Origin: JAAAPF01 sp964481035
Lineage (GTDB): Bacteria; Pseudomonadota; Alphaproteobacteria; Geminicoccales; Geminicoccaceae
Direction: 5' to 3'
DNA length: 27,069 nucleotides
NCBI GenBank assembly: GCA_964481035.1
Contig: CAYZSE010000032.1
Location: 1-27,069, forward strand
In this document: piece after piece, positions 21,728 to 27,069 of the stretch
How positions within the stretch are numbered: position 1 is the stretch's first letter
Layout of the letters: every line of letters starts with the position of its first letter
The notes under the pieces: model-generated
Databases searched by the model: none
The model's input: the letters and a program-made list of their open reading frames with translations, nothing else
What the model was told of the DNA's origin: nothing
Program-made: the position numbers and the translations under genes

Positions 21728-22837
21728 TCAGCCGTCGCTCTCGTGCCTCGACCGGCCATTCTCGCCGGCCGCCAGCGCCGGTTCGACCGCGGTCGCGAAC
21801 AGCTCGCCCTGGGCGGTCGTCTCCGCGAATTGCGAGCCGGTGAGACCCAAGAGGCGCACCGGCCTTACCAGATCGGCCTCGTCGAGCAGCGCGCGACCGG
21901 CGGCGAGGAGGTCGGGCGCCGCGGTGACCGGCCGAGCGAAGCGCCGGGCGCGGGTCTGGATGCGGAAGCGGTCGTCCTTGATCTTCAAGGTGATCGTCCG
22001 GGGGCGGACGCCGGCGTCGCGGATGCGCTCAGCGAGCTTGAGGGCGATCGGCTCGAGCGCCGCCTCGAGGGCGGCGCGGCCGGCGAGGTCGGCCCCGAAA
22101 GTGCGCTCGCAGCCGACCGACTTGCGCAACCGATCGGGGTTGACCTCCCGGTCGTCGCGGCCGTGGGCGATGTGCCAGAGCTGCGCGCCGTGCTTGCCCA
22201 GCCGTCGTACCAGCGCGTCGAGTCCCAGCTCGCGGATGTCGGCGCCGGTGGCAAGGCCGAGGTCCATGAGCTTTTTGGCGGTGACGGGACCGACGCCGTG
22301 GAAGCGCGCCACCGGCAGGGCGGCGATGAAGGCGAGCGCTTCATCGGGGCGGATGACCGTGAGGCCGTCGGGCTTCCCCATGTCCGAGGCGATCTTGGCG
22401 AGGAACTTGTTGATCGAGATGCCGGCCGAGCCGGTGAGCCCCGTCGTCGCGCGGATCTCGGCCTTGATGCGGCGGGCGAGCGCGGTGGCGGTGGTGCTTG
22501 CGGCGGCGCGGCTGACGTCGAGATAGGCCTCATCCAGCGAGAGCGGCTCGACGGCATCCGCATGGCGGGCGAAGACGGCACGGATCTGCCGGCTCACCGC
22601 GCGATAGGCGTCCATCCGCGCCGGCACGAAGAGGAGATCCGGGCAGAGCCGCTTGGCGGTCACGGACGGCATCGCCGAGCGCACGCCGAAGGGCCGGGCC
22701 TCGTAGCTCGCCGTCATGACCACGCCGCGCTCGGCGCCCGAGCCGACGGCGATCGGCCGCCCCCTCAGGCGCGGATCGTCGCGCTGCTCGACCGCCGCGA
22801 AGAACGCGTCCATGTCGATGTGGATGATCTTGCGCAC
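21728..22837 (-). CDS. dinB: DNA polymerase IV (Y-family translesion polymerase)
   Basis: Error-prone Y-family polymerase that extends past lesions; 369 aa. The catalytic palm has IIHIDMDAFFAAVEQ (metal ligand D8 with D10 alongside) and the second acidic pair in SLDEAYLDV. The fingers contain ASYEARPFGVRSAMP, the thumb has the helix-hairpin-helix LPVARFHGVGPVTAKKL, and the little-finger domain follows to about 345. The GTG start gives the normal MRKIIHIDMDAFF. No GTTC-N7-GTTC box is visible in the 66 bp before it, so any SOS control would have to come from further upstream of the HAD gene. The C-terminal tail lacks an obvious beta-clamp motif beyond the QGELF segment, which may serve as one. 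Confidence 0.96.
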   Translation of the reverse strand: MRKIIHIDMDAFFAAVEQRDDPRLRGRPIAVGSGAERGVVMTASYEARPFGVRSAMPSVTAKRLCPDLLFVPARMDAYRAVSRQIRAVFARHADAVEPLSLDEAYLDVSRAAASTTATALARRIKAEIRATTGLTGSAGISINKFLAKIASDMGKPDGLTVIRPDEALAFIAALPVARFHGVGPVTAKKLMDLGLATGADIRELGLDALVRRLGKHGAQLWHIAHGRDDREVNPDRLRKSVGCERTFGADLAGRAALEAALEPIALKLAERIRDAGVRPRTITLKIKDDRFRIQTRARRFARPVTAAPDLLAAGRALLDEADLVRPVRLLGLTGSQFAETTAQGELFATAVEPALAAGENGRSRHESDG

Positions 22838-22903
22838 GCCCCGCAGGCTCCGTTCTCCACGCCCGCTGGGATGTAGCCGCTGAAGCGTCGGCCGACGAGG
22901 CGC

Positions 22904-23730
22904 TCAGCGCCAGCGGATGACGGGCCAGCCGCGCGCGCGGGCGAGGCGGGCGAGACCGGGCGAGGGGGCTATGGCGACGGGGCGGGTGGCCGCCTCGAGC
23001 AGCGCGGTATCGCTCTCGTGGTCGGTGAAGGCGTGGCCGAGGGTCCAGGCGGCGAAGCGACTGTCGGCGTAGGCCACCAGAGCCTCGAGCTTGGCGGGGC
23101 CGCGGCGAACCGGGCCGGCGAGCCGCGCCGAGAAGACGCCGTCGGGGGAGGCGGCGAGCTCGGTCGCGAGCCAGCCGTCGACCGGCAGGCGGCGGGCGAC
23201 CCGCGCGACGATCGGGGCGAGCGCCGCCGATGCCAGCACGACGTGCACCCCGCGTCCGCGGAGCTCGGCCATCGTGCGGCGGGCGTCGCCGCGGACCTGC
23301 GGAAGGAGGCGGCGCTCGACGAAGCCGTCCAGCAACGCCTCGAAGCGCGCGACCGGGTGGCCCTTGAAGCGGCCGAGCATGGCCGCGGCGAGGCGATCGT
23401 AGTCGAGGCGCGCGCCCTGCCGGTAGCGCAGGAGCAGCCACGCAACCTCGAGCGCGAAGGCGGGCCCGACGAGCCGGTGGGCGGCGAGGTGGCGGGCCCA
23501 GGCGGCGNNNNNNNNNNNNNNNNNNNNNNNNNNNNNNNNNNNNNNNNNNNNNNNNNNNNNNNNNNNNNNNNNNNNNNNNNNNNNNNNNNNNNNNNNNNNN
23601 NNNNNNNCGCGAAGGCGGGCCCGACGAGCCGGTGGGCGGCGAGGTGGCGGGCCCAGGCGGCGCCGCTCTGCCCGCGGAGCACGGTGCCGTCGAGATCGAA
23701 GGCGGCAATCTCGACCGTCACCGCGCGCAC
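22904..23730 (-). CDS. HAD-superfamily (subfamily IB) hydrolase, interrupted by an assembly gap
   Basis: Phosphatase of the phosphoserine-phosphatase-like HAD-IB group. Motif I is FDLDGT (D12, D14), motif II is VLASAA (S116), the conserved Lys is K162 (GPAKLEAL), and motif III is FTDHESD. As deposited the frame is broken by 100 Ns flanked by two identical 55-bp copies. Removing the Ns and one copy (155 bp) leaves 672 bp, an exact 224 codons, and one uninterrupted 223-aa protein, so the break is an artefact and the gene is probably intact. Residue numbers refer to the joined protein. The start is GTG at 23730; a second GTG three codons later is possible. It lies upstream of dinB on the same strand (66 bp gap) and diverges from the GbsR-like gene. 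Substrate unknown. Confidence 0.85.
23453..23662. repeat. Identical 55-bp flanks around a 100-N scaffold gap
   Basis: The 55 bp at 23453-23507 are repeated exactly at 23608-23662, on either side of Ns at 23508-23607. One hundred Ns is the convention for a gap of unknown size. Identical flanks indicate two contig ends that overlap but were not merged, not a biological repeat; the joined HAD frame supports this. Confidence 0.9.
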
Positions 23731-23779
23731 CTGCGGCGGTCCGCCCCCCTTTCATGGGCGGGGGTGTGCGCTATGTATG

Positions 23780-23797
23780 TTTCAGAAATTCCTGAAA
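23780..23797. promoter_or_regulatory. Palindromic operator, probably for the GbsR-like regulator
   Basis: TTTCAGAAATTCCTGAAA is an 18-bp near-perfect palindrome (perfect TTTCAG/CTGAAA arms, one mismatched pair inside). It begins 2 bp after a possible -10 (TATGTA, 23772-23777; a weak -35 TTTCAT lies 16 bp earlier) and ends 13 bp before the regulator's ATG. That position suits autorepression and control of the cydAB genes behind it. It also lies in the 80-bp region shared with the divergent HAD-dinB unit. Confidence 0.6.
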
Positions 23798-23810
23798 CGA
23801 CGGAACGGGC

Positions 23811-24377
23811 ATGAACCTCTCCCCTCAGGTCCAGACCTTCGTCCTGCACTTCGGCGAGATGGGCAGCCGTTGGGGTATCAACCGCACGGTCGGCCAGATC
23901 TACGCGCTCCTCTTCCTCGCGCCCGAGCCGTTGTGCGCCGACGACATCGTCGAGCGGCTCGGCTTCTCGCGCTCCAACGTCTCGATGGGCCTCAAGGAAC
24001 TGCAGGCGTGGAACCTCGTCCAGCTCCGTCACCGGCCCGGCGACCGCCGCGACTTCTTCACCACGCCCGCCGATCTCTGGACGATCGTCCGCACCCTGGT
24101 CGAGGAGCGCAAGAAGCGCGAGATCGACCCGACGCTCACGCTTCTGCGCGAGACGCTCATGGACGAGCCGCAGACCGAGGCCGATCGCCATGCCCAGGCG
24201 CGGATGAGCGAGCTGCACGAGCTGATCGAGCTCTTGACCGGCTGGTATGACGACGTCCGTCGGCTCGAGACCGAGCGGCTCGTCCAGCTCTTGACCCTCG
24301 GCGCCCGCGTCCAGCGCGTCCTCGAGTGGAAGGATCGCTTGACCGGCCGGCCCACCGCCCTCGCCGACGAAGCCTAG
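23811..24377 (+). CDS. GbsR/MarR-family transcriptional regulator
   Basis: A 188-aa winged-helix regulator of the GbsR-like MarR group. The DNA-binding part is about 20-90, with VGQIYALLFLAPEPLCADDI, the recognition helix FSRSNVSMGLKELQ and a wing at HRPGDRRDFF. A long helical C-terminal half follows, likely for dimerisation. Ten bases separate it from cydA, so it is the first gene of a regulator-cydA-cydB operon; such regulators before cytochrome bd/CIO genes recur in proteobacteria. A palindrome at 23780-23797 is the likely operator. The inducing signal cannot be inferred; a respiratory or redox cue is a guess. Confidence 0.9.
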   Translation: MNLSPQVQTFVLHFGEMGSRWGINRTVGQIYALLFLAPEPLCADDIVERLGFSRSNVSMGLKELQAWNLVQLRHRPGDRRDFFTTPADLWTIVRTLVEERKKREIDPTLTLLRETLMDEPQTEADRHAQARMSELHELIELLTGWYDDVRRLETERLVQLLTLGARVQRVLEWKDRLTGRPTALADEA

Positions 24378-24387
24378 GAGAGATCCC

Positions 24388-25770
24388 TTGGAGCTCGACG
24401 CGCTGACACTCGCCCGCATCCAGTTCGCGGCGAACATCTCGTTCCACATCCTCTTCCCCTCGATCACCATCGCCCTCGGCTGGGTGCTGCTCTTCTTCAA
24501 GCTCGCCTATGGCCGCACCGGCGAGGCGCGCTGGCTCGACGCCTACATGTTCTGGGTCAAGGTGTTCGCCTTGAGCTTCGCCCTCGGCGTCGTCTCGGGC
24601 ATTACCATGAGCTTCCAGTTCGGGACCAACTGGCCTGGCTTCATGGAGCGCGTCGGCAACATCGCCGGGCCGCTGCTGGCCTACGAGATACTCACCGCCT
24701 TTTTCCTCGAGGCGGTGTTCCTCGGCATCATGCTGTTCGGCGTGCGCCGCGTGCCCGGCTGGGTCCACACCACGGCGACCTTCCTCGTCGCCTTCGGCAC
24801 GACGATGTCCGCCTTCTGGATCCTCGTCCTCAACAGCTGGATGCATACGCCCCAGGGCTTCGAGCTGCGCGACGGCGTGGCGCACGCGGTCGACTGGTGG
24901 GCGATCGTCTTCAACCCCTCCTTGCCCTACCGCCTCGCCCACACGCTCTTGGCCTCGGGCCTGACGGCGGCCTTCCTCATCGCCGGGCTCTCGGCCTTCC
25001 GTTGGCTCGCCGGCGACCGCAGCGATGGCGTGCGGGTGGCGCTCAGAACCGGCGTCACCCTCGGCGCCGTCCTCATCCCCTTGCAGATCGTCGCCGGCGA
25101 CCTGCACGGGCTCAACACGCTGGAGCACCAGCCGCAGAAGGTGGCGGCGATGGAGAGCAACTGGCAGACGCGCTCGAACGTACCGCTCCTACTCTTCGCC
25201 GTACCGGACGAGGAGGCCCGCGAGAACCGCTTCGCGATCGGCATCCCCAACGGCGCCAGCTTCATCCTCCAGCACGAGGCGGCGGGTGTCGTGCCGGGGC
25301 TCGACGACTTCGTCGCCGCGGACGGCACGCCCTTGCACCCGCCGGTGGCGCCGGTCTTCTACGCGTTTCGCGTCATGGTCGGCATGGGCCTCTTGATGCT
25401 CGCCGTGTCGTGGTTCGCCTGGTGGCGCCTGCGGCGCACCTGGGAGCCGGGGCCGTGGCTCGCCCGGGGGCTCGTCGCGATGACCTTCTCGGGCTGGATC
25501 GCGACGCTCGCCGGCTGGTACGTCACGGAGATCGGTCGCCAGCCTTGGCTCGTCTCGGGCGTCCTGCCGACCAGCGAGGCGGCGAGCGCGGTCGCCGCCC
25601 CGATCATCGCGGGCTCGCTGTCGATGTACCTGCTGACCTACGTCGTGCTGCTCGCCGCCTATGTCGGCACGCTCTTCTACCTCGCGCGCAAGGCCGCCGC
25701 CGGCGATCTGCCGGGGTCGCTCGCGGGGCCCGTGCCGACGCTCGGCGCGCACGCAACCCCGGCGGAGTAA
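24388..25770 (+). CDS. cydA: Cytochrome bd-type quinol oxidase subunit I (cyanide-insensitive CioA type)
   Basis: Catalytic subunit that oxidises quinol and reduces oxygen to water; 460 aa, multi-spanning. Expected haem residues are seen: H20 (ISFHILFPS), E100 and E108 (YEILTAFFLEAVF), H185 (RLAHTLLAS) and M330 (FRVMVGMG). The quinol site retains K251 and E256 (EHQPQKVAAMES) and the GWYVTEIGRQPW motif. The short Q-loop and overall length fit the CIO subgroup (cioA) rather than E. coli CydA, but the haem content cannot be told from sequence. The TTG start is preceded by AGGAGAGA. Subunit II follows after 8 bp. Confidence 0.96.
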   Translation: MELDALTLARIQFAANISFHILFPSITIALGWVLLFFKLAYGRTGEARWLDAYMFWVKVFALSFALGVVSGITMSFQFGTNWPGFMERVGNIAGPLLAYEILTAFFLEAVFLGIMLFGVRRVPGWVHTTATFLVAFGTTMSAFWILVLNSWMHTPQGFELRDGVAHAVDWWAIVFNPSLPYRLAHTLLASGLTAAFLIAGLSAFRWLAGDRSDGVRVALRTGVTLGAVLIPLQIVAGDLHGLNTLEHQPQKVAAMESNWQTRSNVPLLLFAVPDEEARENRFAIGIPNGASFILQHEAAGVVPGLDDFVAADGTPLHPPVAPVFYAFRVMVGMGLLMLAVSWFAWWRLRRTWEPGPWLARGLVAMTFSGWIATLAGWYVTEIGRQPWLVSGVLPTSEAASAVAAPIIAGSLSMYLLTYVVLLAAYVGTLFYLARKAAAGDLPGSLAGPVPTLGAHATPAE

Positions 25771-25778
25771 GCGCCGTG

Positions 25779-26789
25779 ATGAACGCTTTCGGCGATCCGG
25801 CCGTGTGGCTGCCGCTCGCCTTCGCCGCGCTGATGGGCCTGGCGATCCTCATCTACGTCGTCCTCGACGGCTACGACCTCGGCGTCGGCATCCTCTTCGC
25901 GCTGGCCGAGCCCGCAGAAAAGGACCGCATGGTCGCGAGCATCGGCCCCTTTTGGGACGCCAACGAGACGTGGCTCGTGATGGCGATCGGGCTTCTGCTG
26001 GTGGCCTTCCCGACCGCGCACGGCATCATTCTCTCGACGCTGTACGTGCCGGTCGCGATCATGCTGTTGGGCCTGATCCTCCGCGGCGTGTCGTTCGAGT
26101 TTCGCGCCAAGGTTGGACCCGCCCGCAAGGGTGCCTGGAACCTCGCCTTCTTGACGGGCTCGCTGATGACAGCCTTGGCCCAGGGCTACATGCTCGGGCG
26201 CTACATCATGGGGCTGGAGGCGAGCGCGGTGGCCTTGGCCTTCGGGATTCTGACATCGCTTTGCGTCGCCGCCGGCTACGCGTTCATCGGTGCTGCCTGG
26301 CTCATCCACAAGACCGAGGGCGCGCTGCAGCGGAAAGCGGTGCGCTGGGCGCGCGCGACCCTGGGCTTCGTCGCGCTCGGCTTCGCCGCCATCTCGCTCG
26401 CCTCGCCGATCGCGAGCCCGCGGATCTACGAGAAGTGGTTCTCGATGCCGGAGTTATTGTTGCTCGCGCCGCTGCCCTTGGCTGCGGCCGCGGTGTTCGC
26501 GCTCGTCTGGCTGGCGCTGCGGCGCCTGCCGACGGCCGACGACGACTACAACTGGCTGCCGTTCGTCGGCGGCGTCGGCCTGTTCGTCCTGGCGTTCGCC
26601 GGGCTCGCCTACTCGTTCTATCCCTACGTCGTACCGGATCGGCTCACCATCTACGCGGCGGCGAGCGCGCCCGAGAGCCTTTTCATCATCCTCTTGGGCA
26701 CGCTCGTGGTGATGCCCGTGATCATGGCCTACTCGGTGTTCGCCTACGTGATCTTCCGCGGTAAGGCGACCGAGCTGCGCTACGACTGA
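25779..26789 (+). CDS. cydB: Cytochrome bd-type quinol oxidase subunit II
   Basis: Membrane subunit pairing with CydA; 336 aa with about eight to nine hydrophobic segments. Family landmarks are the N-terminal AILIYVVLDGYDLGVGILF, then IGPFWDANETWLV and FEFRAK, and SFYPYVVPDRLTIY near the C-terminal end. ATG at 25779 is taken as the start; the in-frame GTG immediately before it is equally possible. No CydX-like small ORF or cydDC genes follow. The stop abuts the stop of a convergent gene (TGATCA). Confidence 0.95.
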   Translation: MNAFGDPAVWLPLAFAALMGLAILIYVVLDGYDLGVGILFALAEPAEKDRMVASIGPFWDANETWLVMAIGLLLVAFPTAHGIILSTLYVPVAIMLLGLILRGVSFEFRAKVGPARKGAWNLAFLTGSLMTALAQGYMLGRYIMGLEASAVALAFGILTSLCVAAGYAFIGAAWLIHKTEGALQRKAVRWARATLGFVALGFAAISLASPIASPRIYEKWFSMPELLLLAPLPLAAAAVFALVWLALRRLPTADDDYNWLPFVGGVGLFVLAFAGLAYSFYPYVVPDRLTIYAAASAPESLFIILLGTLVVMPVIMAYSVFAYVIFRGKATELRYD

Positions 26790-27069
26790 TCATGGCGCCG
26801 CCGTTCCGGCGCCGGCGCGCGCGGCGTTCTCGGTCGCGGCGCGGCGCTGCATCGCCCGCAGCTCCGCCTCGCGCAGCGCGCTGTGGCAGACATAGGCGAC
26901 GCGCTCGCCACCGGGGATGACGGGCACGAGGTACTGCCGGGCGAGCTCGACCGTCTGCGCGCACGCATCCGGTGACATCAGCGGCAGGACCTCGACGTGC
27001 CGAAGCGAGCGCCCATCGCTCGCCGAGTCCGGCGGGTGACCGAAGACCAGCAAGGTGATCGCGAAGACG
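26790..27069 (-). CDS. Unrecognised, probably exported protein (5' end beyond the window)
   Basis: The frame stays open to the window edge, so the start is missing; about 92 codons are visible. The first visible residues (VFAITLLVFGHPPDSAS) look like the end of a signal peptide or membrane anchor, followed by a short soluble domain with two cysteines (DACAQTV and AYVCHSAL) and an Ala/Arg-rich tail. The Cys spacing could allow a disulfide in the periplasm. I recognise no family. A TTG at 27053 could serve as a start but would fall inside the hydrophobic stretch. Confidence 0.6.
   Translation of the reverse strand, partial: VFAITLLVFGHPPDSASDGRSLRHVEVLPLMSPDACAQTVELARQYLVPVIPGGERVAYVCHSALREAELRAMQRRAATENAARAGAGTAAP

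Noticed and set aside
22838..22903. SOS box directly before dinB
   Set aside because: No GTTC-N7-GTTC is present in the 66 bp upstream on either strand.
23453..23662. Tandem duplication inside the HAD gene
   Set aside because: The copies flank exactly 100 Ns and collapse to a perfect frame, so this is an assembly artefact.

Overview
The window is about 27 kb of high-GC DNA with mostly vertical, housekeeping content. Gene order (yqeY-dnaG-rpoD diverging from carA-carB-greA; trxB with a LysR regulator; a GbsR-like regulator before a cytochrome bd/CIO oxidase), protein style and a GTTC-N7-GTTC LexA box all point to an alphaproteobacterium, perhaps Rhodospirillales-like; the exact taxon cannot be read from the sequence. 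The run of exactly 100 Ns marks it as a draft scaffold.

Layout. 1-707: the end of an IS21-like element cuts into the C-terminal part of a large serine recombinase, whose last codons run antisense into a tRNA-CAU gene (probably Ile2). This is the scar of an integrated element at a tRNA 3' end. 738-5372 (minus): rpoD, dnaG and yqeY, a macromolecular-synthesis cluster. 5373-5501: short divergent promoter region with a TTGAC-N5-GTCAA palindrome. 5502-10449 (plus): carA, carB, greA. 10544-14365 (plus): an ELM1-family protein whose conserved N-terminus precedes any normal start codon, trxB, a LysR regulator and an EcsC-family protein. 14508-20758 (plus): a complete five-gene Opp/Dpp-type ABC importer. 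20810-21005: a perfect alphaproteobacterial SOS box in front of a 51-codon unrecognised gene. 21027-23730 (minus): an exported YbhB/PEBP protein, dinB (Pol IV) and a HAD-IB phosphatase broken by an artificial scaffold gap. 23811-26789 (plus): GbsR/MarR-type regulator with a palindromic operator, then cioA/cydA and cioB/cydB. 26790-27069 (minus): the end of an unrecognised, probably exported protein.

How it fits together. Most genes serve core functions: transcription initiation and elongation (RpoD, GreA), primer synthesis (DnaG), carbamoyl phosphate for arginine and pyrimidines (CarAB), thiol redox (TrxB), solute uptake (ABC operon), quinol oxidation (bd oxidase) and translesion synthesis (DinB). 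The most interesting unexplained item is the LexA-box-controlled small gene at 20850-21005. The other notable points are the recombinase/tRNA/IS junction, the ELM1-family start problem, the GbsR operator lying between two divergent units, and the N gap with identical 55-bp flanks, which can be collapsed to restore a 223-aa HAD protein.
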